Shown in pieces: positions 38,822 through 46,129 of a stretch of DNA of 49,042 nucleotides; position 1 is the stretch's first letter, and each line of letters starts with the position of its first letter. Below the pieces are notes generated by a model. That model saw only the letters and a program-made list of their open reading frames with translations. It was not told where the DNA came from and searched no databases. The translations under genes were made by a program, and so were the position numbers. This DNA comes from Micromonospora noduli (GTDB lineage Bacteria > Actinomycetota > Actinomycetes > Mycobacteriales > Micromonosporaceae). The DNA is taken from positions 1-49,042 of the forward strand of contig NZ_PYAK01000045.1 in the NCBI RefSeq assembly GCF_003264365.1, read 5' to 3'.

Positions 38822-41521
38822 GTGACAGCTACGACACCGCGCCTGCTTCTCGTTGACGGACATTCCATGGCATACCGGGCGTTCTTCGCCCTGCCTGTGG
38901 AAAACTTCTCCACCACGACGGGGCAGCCGACCAACGCGGTGTACGGCTTCACCTCGATGCTGATCAACGTGCTGCGCGACGAGCAGCCCACCCACATCGT
39001 CGTGGCCTTCGACGTCTCCCGCCACTCCTTCCGCACCGACAAGTACGCCGAGTACAAGGCCGGCCGCAGCGAGACCCCGACCGACTTCAAGGGCCAGGTC
39101 AGCCTGGTCAAGGAGGTCCTGGCCGCGCTGCAGATCCCGGTGGTGGAGAAAGAGGGCTTCGAGGCCGACGACGTCATCGCCACGCTCGCCTGCCAGGCCC
39201 GCGACCAGGGCATGTCGGTGCTGATCAGCAGCGGTGACCGCGACGCGTTCCAGCTGGTCGACGATCAGATCACCGTCCTCTACCCGCGTAAGGGCGTCTC
39301 CGACCTGGCCCGGATGGACCCGGCGGCGATCGAGGCGAAGTACGGCGTTCCGCCACAGCAGTACCGGGACCTCGCCGCGCTGGTCGGCGAGACCAGTGAC
39401 AACCTGCCCGGCATCCCGGGCGTCGGCCCGAAGACCGCGGCCAAGTGGATCACCACGTACGGCGGGGTGGAGGGCGTGATCGCCCGGGCCGACGAGATCA
39501 AGGGCAAGGCCGGCGACAGCCTGCGGGAGCGGCTCGCCGACGTGATCCGCAACTACGAGATCAACTGTCTCGTCTCCGACCTGGAGCTGCCGCTGCGCCC
39601 GGAGGAGACCCGCTGGACGGGTTGGGACCGGGAGGCGGTGCACCAGGTCTTCGACACCCTGGAGTTCCGCATCCTGCGCGACCGTCTCTACCAGTACCTG
39701 GAGGCGGTCGAGCCGGAGGCCGAGTCCGGCTTCGACCTCACCGGCGAGGTGCTCACCGAGCCCGGTGCGCTGGCCGGGTGGCTGACCACGCACGTTCCGA
39801 GCGGCACCCCGGTCGGGTTGGCGGTCAAACTCGACACCGGCCCCAACCGCCGGCACACCGCCTCGATCACCGGTCTCGCGCTGGCCACCGCCGGCGGCGC
39901 CGCTGCCTGGGTCGACCCGGCGCAGCTCGACCCGACCGACGAGGGTGCCCTGGCCGGCTGGTTGGCCGACGCGCAGCGCCCCAAGGTGCTGCACGACAGC
40001 AAGCCGGCCGTGCTGGCCTGCGCCGCGCACGGCTGGCAGCTCGCCGGCATCGTCCGGGACACCCAGATCGCCGCGTACCTGGCCCGCCCCGACCAGCGGT
40101 CCTACGACCTGACCGACCTGGCGCTGCGCTACCTGCACCGGGAGCTGCGGGTGGACGTCCCGGAGTCCGGCCAGCTCACCCTCGACGGCCTCGGCGACGA
40201 AGGGGTTGTCGAGCAGAATCTGATGCTCCAGGCCCGTGCCACCCTCGACCTGGCCGACGCGATCGACGCCGAGCTGTCCCGCGACGGCGAGCAGTCCGCC
40301 CGGCTGATGGCCGGCGTGGAGCTGCCCCTGATGCGGGTGCTGGCCACCATGGAGAGCACCGGCATCGCCGCCGACACCCACTATCTCTCCGAGCTGGAGG
40401 CCCACTTCGCCGCCGAGGTGAAGGCCGCCGCGCAGGGCGCGTACGAGGCGGTGGGTCGGGAGTTCAACCTCGGCTCGCCCAAGCAGTTGCAGGAGATCCT
40501 CTTCACCGAGCTGGGTCTGCCGAAGACCAAGAAGATCAAGACGGGCTACACCACCGACGCCGACGCCCTGCAGTGGCTCTACGTGCAGCAGCCCCACCCG
40601 GTGCTGGCCCACCTGCTGCGCCACCGGGACGTGGCCAAGCTCAAGTCGACAGTCGACGGGCTGCTCAAGTCGGTCTCCGACGACGGGCGGATCCACACCA
40701 CCTTCAACCAGACGGTGGCGGCCACCGGTCGGCTCTCCTCCACCGAGCCCAACCTGCAGAACATCCCGATCCGTACCGAGGAGGGTCGTCGGATCCGGCG
40801 GGCCTTCGTGGTGGGGGAGGGCTACGAGAGTCTGCTCACCGCCGACTACAGCCAGATCGAGATGCGCATCATGGCGCACCTCAGCTCGGACGACGCGCTG
40901 ATCGACGCGTTCAACTCCGGCGCCGACTTCCACGCCGCCACCGCCTCGTCGGTCTTCGGGGTGCCGCTCGACGAGGTCACGCCCGACCAGCGCCGCAAGA
41001 TCAAGGCCATGAACTACGGCCTGGCGTACGGCCTGAGCGCCTTCGGCCTGTCCCAACAGCTCAGCATCAGCACCGAAGAGGCGCGCGGGCTGATGGAGAA
41101 CTACTTCGCCGGCTTCGGCGGGGTGCGCGACTACCTCCAGCAGGTGGTCGCCCGGGCCCGCCAGGACGGCTACACCTCCACCATCCTCGGCCGACGCCGC
41201 TACCTGCCCGACCTGGTCAGCGACAACCGGCAGCGCCGTGACATCGCGGAGCGGATGGCGCTCAACGCCCCCATCCAGGGCTCCGCCGCCGACATCATCA
41301 AGGTGGCGATGCTGCACGTCGACACCGCGCTGCGCGAGGCTGGGCTGGGCTCACGGATGCTGTTGCAGGTGCACGACGAACTGGTCTTCGAGGTCGCCCC
41401 GGGTGAGCGGGAGTCGTTGGAGGCCCTGGTCCGGCGGGAGATGGGCGAGGCTTACCCGTTGTCGGTGCCGCTGGAGGTGTCGGTCGGTCTGGGCCGGGAC
41501 TGGAACAGCGCCGATCACTGA
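38822..41521 (+). CDS. polA: DNA polymerase I
   Basis: 899 residues from GTG 38822. Three domains are present. The 5'-3' exonuclease (about 1-300) has LLLVDGHSMAYRAFFALP, SGDRDAFQLVD and ETSDNLPGIPGVGPKTAAKW. A degenerate 3'-5' exonuclease-like domain (about 310-500) lacks the catalytic D-x-E (it reads AVKLDTG), so there should be no proofreading. The polymerase (about 520-899) has motif A TADYSQIEMRIMAHLS with Asp675, motif B with Lys728 and Tyr732 in KIKAMNYGLAYG, and motif C VHDELVFEV with Asp852. Tyr732 replaces the Phe common in E. coli Pol I, as in mycobacteria and T7. It repairs DNA and removes Okazaki primers. Confidence 0.97.
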   Translation: MTATTPRLLLVDGHSMAYRAFFALPVENFSTTTGQPTNAVYGFTSMLINVLRDEQPTHIVVAFDVSRHSFRTDKYAEYKAGRSETPTDFKGQVSLVKEVLAALQIPVVEKEGFEADDVIATLACQARDQGMSVLISSGDRDAFQLVDDQITVLYPRKGVSDLARMDPAAIEAKYGVPPQQYRDLAALVGETSDNLPGIPGVGPKTAAKWITTYGGVEGVIARADEIKGKAGDSLRERLADVIRNYEINCLVSDLELPLRPEETRWTGWDREAVHQVFDTLEFRILRDRLYQYLEAVEPEAESGFDLTGEVLTEPGALAGWLTTHVPSGTPVGLAVKLDTGPNRRHTASITGLALATAGGAAAWVDPAQLDPTDEGALAGWLADAQRPKVLHDSKPAVLACAAHGWQLAGIVRDTQIAAYLARPDQRSYDLTDLALRYLHRELRVDVPESGQLTLDGLGDEGVVEQNLMLQARATLDLADAIDAELSRDGEQSARLMAGVELPLMRVLATMESTGIAADTHYLSELEAHFAAEVKAAAQGAYEAVGREFNLGSPKQLQEILFTELGLPKTKKIKTGYTTDADALQWLYVQQPHPVLAHLLRHRDVAKLKSTVDGLLKSVSDDGRIHTTFNQTVAATGRLSSTEPNLQNIPIRTEEGRRIRRAFVVGEGYESLLTADYSQIEMRIMAHLSSDDALIDAFNSGADFHAATASSVFGVPLDEVTPDQRRKIKAMNYGLAYGLSAFGLSQQLSISTEEARGLMENYFAGFGGVRDYLQQVVARARQDGYTSTILGRRRYLPDLVSDNRQRRDIAERMALNAPIQGSAADIIKVAMLHVDTALREAGLGSRMLLQVHDELVFEVAPGERESLEALVRREMGEAYPLSVPLEVSVGLGRDWNSADH

Positions 41522-41545
41522 TCGTTTCTTGGTGGTTGCGGTGTG

Positions 41546-41621
41546 GGGGTTCCGGGGCAGCCCGACCCACTCCGGGCGGTCAGGCTTGATCCCTGCGTGG
41601 GTCGGGCTGCCCCGGAACCCC
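41546..41621. terminator. 25-bp perfect inverted repeat downstream of polA
   Basis: The arm 41546-41570 (GGGGTTCCGGGGCAGCCCGA...) is the exact reverse complement of 41597-41621, around a 26-nt loop. It lies 24 bases after the polA stop and 74 bases from the convergent DUF3140 stop. The stem is unusually long for a terminator. It probably serves both directions. Confidence 0.75.
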
Positions 41622-41694
41622 TGACCGGGTCGATCTTGCCGCGGCCGTTGGCGTTGTGGATAAGGGCCGTCGCCCTGGTTCTGATCGTGGCCGG

Positions 41695-42042
41695 CTACTT
41701 CAGGGGGTCGTGGCCCCAGTTCATGAGGGACCAGCGCCACTTGGTGTCGCGGACGTTGCCGGAGGGGCGCTGCGCCATGTGCCGGCGTACGTAGCCGACG
41801 ACCTTGCGCATGTGCTTGTAGTCGCCGTCAGAGAGGTCACCGCGTTTGCGGCGGAGCAGGTTGATGATCTTCCGCCCGGATTCGTGCCCGACGGACTCGC
41901 CACCACCAGCACGACCGCCCTTGTGCCAGCCGACCTGCTTCGACTCGTCGGTCTCCAGCCACGTGGACAGCTCACCGGGCTTCATGTTCACCGCTTCGGT
42001 GAACTCCCGGTAAGTGTCCCGGCCGTCGTCACCTCTGCTCAT
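41695..42042 (-). CDS. DUF3140-family protein
   Basis: 115 residues from ATG 42042, overlapping the previous gene on the same strand by 14 bases. The block RDTYREFTEAVNMKPGELSTWLETDESKQVG and GHESGRKIINLLRRKRGDLSDGDYKHMRKVVGYVRRHMAQRP is the known pattern of DUF3140 proteins. They are small and basic, probably DNA-binding, and often found next to DUF2945 genes, as here. The C-terminal SLMNWGHDPLK is also typical. No catalytic residues can be named. The two genes form an operon. Confidence 0.85.
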   Translation of the reverse strand: MSRGDDGRDTYREFTEAVNMKPGELSTWLETDESKQVGWHKGGRAGGGESVGHESGRKIINLLRRKRGDLSDGDYKHMRKVVGYVRRHMAQRPSGNVRDTKWRWSLMNWGHDPLK

Positions 42043-42247
42043 GACGCAGCGCCTCGGGGCGGTGGGCCACGTCGCGACCCGTGCCGTCGCTGCGGACCCG
42101 GTACTGCGGGTCGTCGGGGGCCGCGTTCACGGCCCGCCCGCGGATCCGCGTCCGCTCGGTGATCGTCCCCCGCACCACGCCGTACGCGCGGCTGCCGTGG
42201 GCCGACCAGGAGACATGGTCGCCCTTGTGGAATCTCTGTCCGGCCAT
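42029..42247 (-). CDS. DUF2945 / hypervirulence-associated TUDOR-like protein
   Basis: 72 residues from ATG 42247. The sequence is a small beta-barrel of Tudor/SH3 type: FHKGDHVSWSAHGSRAYGVVRGTITERT and DPQYRVRSDGTGRDVAHRPEALR. DUF2945 proteins have this G-D-x-V-x-W-x-x-x-G pattern. They are thought to bind nucleic acid or act in stress, but the function is not established. It overlaps the DUF3140 gene, and the pair recurs together in actinobacteria. Confidence 0.88.
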   Translation of the reverse strand: MAGQRFHKGDHVSWSAHGSRAYGVVRGTITERTRIRGRAVNAAPDDPQYRVRSDGTGRDVAHRPEALRHEQR

Positions 42248-42283
42248 GGTCCTCGGCTACCCGAGGCGGCCCGGGCGAAACGA

Positions 42284-42886
42284 CTACGGGGTGATCTCGG
42301 CGACCGGCAGCTTGATGTCGAACGGCTCGGTCAGCTCGATCACGTCGGCACCGTCGGCGACCAGTTCGTACTGCCGCTCACCGCCCGGGCCCACCCGGTC
42401 GCCGATCCGGTACGCGTACACGTGCACCGGGTCCTGCTCGATCCGCCAGTAGAACGGGATGCCGGCGGCGGCGTACTCACCCGGCTTCGCGAACCGGTCG
42501 ATCCGCCGCGTGCCGGGCGAAACGATCTCCACGGCGAGCACGACATCTTCCGGTCGCAGAGTGGACCGGGAGGGAGCCACGTCGGCCCGCCGTAGGAGCA
42601 CGTCCGGCTGCCGGCTGGTATTGGGACTCAGTCCGACTCCGACGGCCTGGACGACCCGAAGATCGGCCGGCACGTGTTGCAGCAGCCAGTGCGCTAGCAA
42701 CAGCGAGATGTCTTGATGGCCCAGGGTGGGGGAGGGTGTCACCTGGACAACTCCGTCGACGAGTTCGACGCGGGGGGCGTCGTCCGGCAGGCTGAGCAGG
42801 TCCTCCAGCGTGTAGTCGGCACGCTGCTGCCGCATCGGGTCCGGACACCAGGGGCCAGGTGATGTCGGGATGGGCTCGGCGCTCAT
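42284..42886 (-). CDS. Uma2-family (DUF820) PD-(D/E)XK nuclease-like protein
   Basis: 200 residues from ATG 42886; a GTG two codons earlier (42892) is also possible. The Uma2 pattern is present: YTLEDLLSLPD, RVELVDGVVQVTPSPTLGHQ, RQPDVLLRRADV with the catalytic Asp, LAVEIVSPGTRRIDRFAKPGEYAAAGIPFYWRIE given in parts LAVEIVSPGTRRIDR and FAKPGEYAAAGIPFYW, with the Glu and Lys of the active site. The fold is that of restriction endonucleases. The family is very abundant in actinobacteria and cyanobacteria, and its biological role is unproven. A TAGGCT box lies seven bases before the ATG. Confidence 0.87.
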   Translation of the reverse strand: MSAEPIPTSPGPWCPDPMRQQRADYTLEDLLSLPDDAPRVELVDGVVQVTPSPTLGHQDISLLLAHWLLQHVPADLRVVQAVGVGLSPNTSRQPDVLLRRADVAPSRSTLRPEDVVLAVEIVSPGTRRIDRFAKPGEYAAAGIPFYWRIEQDPVHVYAYRIGDRVGPGGERQYELVADGADVIELTEPFDIKLPVAEITP

Positions 42887-42899
42887 GGACACGAGCCTA
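42887..42899 (-). promoter_or_regulatory. candidate leaderless promoter for the Uma2 gene
   Basis: On the minus strand TAGGCT is followed by CGTGTCC and the ATG at 42886, a seven-base gap. The same geometry occurs before polA and the Rrf2 gene. AGG within the box could alternatively serve as a weak ribosome binding site. Confidence 0.35.
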
Positions 42900-42943
42900 C
42901 CGGCGATCGATGGCTCGCACGTCGGACAACGCGTGCGGCGCGC

Positions 42944-43750
42944 TCATCCGGCGGGCTTCTCGGTGACGAAGATGGCGGTGCCGGGGAAGAGCCGTCCGCG
43001 CAGCGGGCTCCACTGCCCCCAGATCCCCTCGTGCCCCTCCGGCCACTCCGGCTCCACCAGGTCCAACAGCCGGAACCCGGCACCGACCAGCTCGCGGATC
43101 CGGTCGCCGAGGGTGCGGTGCTGCTCGACGTAGGTGGCCACGCCGCCCTCGTCCTGCTCCACGTACGGGGAGCGGTCGAAGTACGAGTGCACGGCCGTCA
43201 GGCCGCCCTCGCCGGGGTCGTCGAGGAAGATCCACCGCATCGGGTGGGTCACCGAGAACACCCACCGGCCGCCCGGGCGCAGCACCCGGTGCACCTCGGC
43301 GAGCAGCGCCGCCGAGTCGTCCACGAAGGGGATCGCGCCGAACGCCGTGCAGGCGAGGTCGAACGACCGGTCGGCGAACGGCAGGGCGAGCGCGTCGGCC
43401 TGCACCAGCGGTACGCGTACCCCCGTGCGGTCGGCGGCCTCGGCGGCGTGCCGCAACATGCCGGCGGACAGGTCGAAGGCGACCGGCCGGGCGCCCTGGG
43501 TGGCGAGCCAGCGGGCGGCGGCCGCGGCGCCGGCGCCCACCTCCAGCACCCGCCGCCCCGACACGTCGCCGAGCAGCCGGGCGTCGGCCTCGCGCAGGCC
43601 CTCCGGGCACCACACGAAGTCCACGTCGCCGAGGAACGCGCCGTGTTCGGCCTGGTAGTCGTCGGCGTCGGTGTCCCACCAGCCGCGGTTGGCGCGCCGG
43701 GCCTCGGCGTCACCCACCCGGCGCCGGGTAACCCGGCTGTCGTCATCCAC
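42944..43750 (-). CDS. class I SAM-dependent methyltransferase
   Basis: 268 residues from ATG 43750. Motif I of the Rossmann methyltransferase is VLEVGAGAAAAARWLATQG, followed by VAFDLSAGMLRHA as motif II. VQADALALPFADRSFDLACTAFGAIPF gives motifs III and IV, and EVHRVLRPGGRWVFSVTHPMRW motif V. The N-terminus ANRGWWDTDADDYQAEHGAFLGDVDFVWCPEGLREA, in part WWDTDADDYQAEHG, is typical of a conserved actinobacterial subgroup. The substrate is unknown. The coding strand is opposite to rpsA, so the roughly 400-bp gap holds divergent promoters. Confidence 0.9.
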   Translation of the reverse strand: MDDDSRVTRRRVGDAEARRANRGWWDTDADDYQAEHGAFLGDVDFVWCPEGLREADARLLGDVSGRRVLEVGAGAAAAARWLATQGARPVAFDLSAGMLRHAAEAADRTGVRVPLVQADALALPFADRSFDLACTAFGAIPFVDDSAALLAEVHRVLRPGGRWVFSVTHPMRWIFLDDPGEGGLTAVHSYFDRSPYVEQDEGGVATYVEQHRTLGDRIRELVGAGFRLLDLVEPEWPEGHEGIWGQWSPLRGRLFPGTAIFVTEKPAG

Positions 43751-44158
43751 GCGCTCACGCTAGGCCCCACCCACCCCATTGGGTACGGCGGCGCGCGTCC
43801 ACGATCTGCGCGACCCCTCGCGCGGGCCGGGTGGTGCGCGCCGGCGGGGGGCGGGAGGGGCTGCTGTGACGCAGGAGACAGCAGGGGTGTTTTCCGGGCG
43901 ATTGTTCGGCTTTCGCAGGTCATCGCACGAAGAGAACCCGGGAGGGCTTGCACGCTGTGGTAATGCGCACGGTAGGCTAGACGATGCGCTCGCGGATCGC
44001 GTTGCCTCGGCAGGGAGCAGGTGCGCGGTCGACGGAGCCACATCATGATCTCACTAGGCGATCGTTCGGTGTGCCCGGCGACGGATCCGCTGGCGCGAAC
44101 AGGTCACTGCGACACACCAGCCTGCTGTGACAACCCACCGACCGGAGCAACCGCCCAC
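43751..44158. other. intergenic region upstream of rpsA
   Basis: About 400 bp of gene-free DNA between the divergent methyltransferase and rpsA genes. It contains the rpsA promoter listed separately and a leader of about 170 bases. S1 expression is autoregulated through its mRNA leader in E. coli, so the long leader may be regulatory. I see no distinct riboswitch or hairpin. Confidence 0.5.
43948..43978 (+). promoter_or_regulatory. candidate rpsA promoter
   Basis: TTGCAC (43948-43953) and TAGGCT (43973-43978) are 19 bases apart, a slightly long but acceptable spacing for the main sigma factor. The box is about 180 bases before the rpsA start. Confidence 0.5.
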
Positions 44159-45670
44159 ATGACGAGCAGCATCGAGGCCCCCTCGAGCGCCACCCGGGTC
44201 ACCCACGACGATCTCGGTTCCGAGGAGGCATTCCTCGCCGCGATCGACGAGACCATCAAGTACTTCAACGACGGCGACATTGTCGAAGGCACCGTCGTCA
44301 AGGTCGATCGGGACGAGGTCCTGCTCGACATCGGCTACAAGACCGAGGGTGTCATCCCCTCTCGGGAGTTGTCGATCAAGCACGACGTGGACCCCGCCGA
44401 GGTTGTGACGGTTGGCGACCACATCGAGGCCCTGGTCCTCCAGAAGGAGGACAAGGAGGGTCGTCTGATCCTCTCCAAGAAGCGGGCGCAGTACGAGCGG
44501 GCCTGGGGCACGATCGAGAAGATCAAGGACGAGGACGGCGTCGTCCGCGGTTCGGTCATCGAGGTGGTCAAGGGCGGCCTCATCCTCGACATCGGGCTGC
44601 GCGGCTTCCTGCCCGCGTCCCTGGTCGAGATGCGTCGTGTGCGCGACCTGCAGCCGTACGTCGGGCGGGAGCTCGAGGCCAAGATCATCGAGCTGGACAA
44701 GAACCGCAACAACGTGGTCCTGTCCCGCCGGGCCTGGCTGGAGCAGACGCAGTCCGAGGTGCGCACCGAGTTCCTCAACAAGCTGCAGAAGGGCCAGGTC
44801 CGCAAGGGCGTCGTGTCCTCGATCGTCAACTTCGGCGCCTTCGTGGACCTGGGCGGCGTCGACGGTCTGGTGCACGTCTCCGAGCTGTCCTGGAAGCACA
44901 TCGACCACCCGTCCGAGGTCGTCGAGGTGGGCCAGGAGGTCGAGGTCGAGGTCCTGGACGTCGACCTGGACCGCGAGCGGGTCTCGCTGTCGCTGAAGGC
45001 GACCCAGGAAGACCCGTGGCGGCAGTTCGCCCGCACCCACGCGATCCAGCAGATCGTGCCGGGTAAGGTCACCAAGCTGGTTCCGTTCGGTGCGTTCGTC
45101 CGCGTGGACGACGGCATCGAGGGCCTGGTCCACATCTCCGAGCTGGCCGAGCGCCACGTGGAGATCCCGGAGCAGGTCGTCCAGGTTGGCTCCGAGGTCA
45201 TGGTCAAGGTCATCGACATCGACCTTGAGCGCCGCCGGATCTCGCTGTCGCTCAAGCAGGCCAACGAGGGCTTCGTCGAGGGCGAGGAGCACTTCGACCC
45301 GACCCTCTACGGCATGGCCGCGACGTACGACACCGAGGGCAACTACATCTACCCCGAGGGCTTCGACCCGGAGACGGGCGAGTGGCTCGAGGGGTACGAC
45401 AAGCAGCGCGAGACCTGGGAGAACCAGTACGCCGAGGCTCGTCTGCGCTGGGAGGCCCACACCAAGCAGGTGCAGACCTCTCGGGCCGCCGACGCCGAGG
45501 CTGCCGCCAACCCGACTCCGGCCGTTCCGGCCGCTGGCGGCGGCGGTGGCGGTGGCACCACCTCCTCGTCCAGCCCGGCCCCGAGCCGGCAGGCCGAGGA
45601 GCCGGCCGGCACGCTGGCCACCGACGAGGCGCTCGCCGCACTGCGGGAGAAGCTCGCCGGCGGTAAGTGA
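44159..45670 (+). CDS. rpsA: 30S ribosomal protein S1
   Basis: 503 residues from ATG 44159; the open frame upstream (from 44021) is not supported. Four S1 RNA-binding repeats are visible. The first, about 38-110, starts EGTVVKVDRDEVLLDIGYKTEG. The second, about 125-195, has GSVIEVVKGGLILDIGLRGFLPAS. The third, about 215-285, has KGVVSSIVNFGAFVDLGGVDG and SLSLKATQED. The fourth, about 300-372, has GKVTKLVPFGAFVRVDDGIEG and SLSLKQANEG. The C-terminal tail is acidic, then Ala/Gly-rich with a Gly8-like run. It brings mRNA to the ribosome. Its place between polA and coaE is conserved in actinobacteria. Confidence 0.97.
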   Translation: MTSSIEAPSSATRVTHDDLGSEEAFLAAIDETIKYFNDGDIVEGTVVKVDRDEVLLDIGYKTEGVIPSRELSIKHDVDPAEVVTVGDHIEALVLQKEDKEGRLILSKKRAQYERAWGTIEKIKDEDGVVRGSVIEVVKGGLILDIGLRGFLPASLVEMRRVRDLQPYVGRELEAKIIELDKNRNNVVLSRRAWLEQTQSEVRTEFLNKLQKGQVRKGVVSSIVNFGAFVDLGGVDGLVHVSELSWKHIDHPSEVVEVGQEVEVEVLDVDLDRERVSLSLKATQEDPWRQFARTHAIQQIVPGKVTKLVPFGAFVRVDDGIEGLVHISELAERHVEIPEQVVQVGSEVMVKVIDIDLERRRISLSLKQANEGFVEGEEHFDPTLYGMAATYDTEGNYIYPEGFDPETGEWLEGYDKQRETWENQYAEARLRWEAHTKQVQTSRAADAEAAANPTPAVPAAGGGGGGGTTSSSSPAPSRQAEEPAGTLATDEALAALREKLAGGK

Positions 45671-45686
45671 CCCGCTGAACGACGAC

Positions 45687-45729
45687 GGGCCCCGTCCCCG
45701 CGATCTCCGGATCGCTGGGGGCGGGGCCC
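45687..45729 (+). terminator. rpsA terminator hairpin
   Basis: GGGCCCCG (45687-45694) pairs with CGGGGCCC (45722-45729), and inner CCCC/GGGG and CGAT/ATCG pairs continue the stem around CTCCGG. It begins 16 bases after the rpsA stop. Confidence 0.8.
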
Positions 45730-45898
45730 TCGCCGTACCCGCCGTGCCCCGCACTCGCCGCGGGCGCTGCGTGCAGGGCGGCGCGAGTTGCGGGGGCCGC
45801 GAGTCGCGGGTGCCGGGTGCCCCAGGCGAGTTGCGGGCGTGGTGCGCGGAGTCCGGGGCGCTGTGGCGGCCGCGGTGGGCCCGGCGGCCGGTGCGGAC
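45730..45898. other. intergenic stretch with no recognised feature
   Basis: About 170 bases of very GC-rich DNA between the rpsA terminator and palindrome C. It contains short G-rich direct repeats (CGGGGGCCGCGAGTCGCGGG-like) that are weak. No coding potential is convincing. Confidence 0.4.
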
Positions 45899-45982
45899 CG
45901 CCAAGATCGTGCTCGATCCATGATGTAGGGGCCTCCCGGACGCCGCACACCACTACTTCCTGGTTCGAGCACGATCTTGGCG
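45899..45982. repeat. imperfect palindrome C (CGCCAAGATC...GATCTTGGCG)
   Basis: Arms 45899-45931 and 45950-45982 match at 29 of 33 positions, around an 18-nt loop. The outer 18 bases CGCCAAGATCGTGCTCGA are identical in both arms. The inner part GTAGKGG is shared with palindrome A. The 7-bp array begins within its last bases, exactly as for palindrome B. Confidence 0.85.
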
Positions 45983-46030
45983 CGGGGCGCGGGGCGCGGG
46001 GCGCGGGGCGCGGGGCGCGGGGGCGCGGGG
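45981..46030 (+). repeat. 7-bp tandem array (CGCGGGG)6-7
   Basis: Six exact copies of CGCGGGG run from 45981 to 46022, then one extra G and a seventh copy, with G/C-rich decay after it. The array starts directly after GATCTTGG of palindrome C. The unit differs by one base from the CGTGGGG unit at 20.2 kb. Confidence 0.9.
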
Positions 46031-46129
46031 GCGGTCGCGGTCGCGGCCCGAGGTGGTGGGGTGGTTTGGGAGGCCGCCGGGCCGTGGGTGGGTTTGGCGG
46101 CGGGCTTGTCGATCCGGTTGACTGTTCGG

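Noticed and set aside
38405..41317. 970-residue minus-strand open frame over polA
   Set aside because: Antisense to polA, which has all its motifs; composition is typical of an antisense shadow.
41695..42886. A restriction or defence island around Uma2, DUF3140 and DUF2945
   Set aside because: No methyltransferase specific for DNA, helicase or other defence gene is linked; the neighbouring methyltransferase looks like a small-molecule enzyme.
45977..46129. N-terminal extension of CoaE
   Set aside because: The extra frame is encoded by the 7-bp array, and CoaE proteins start just before the P-loop, as with GTG 46130.
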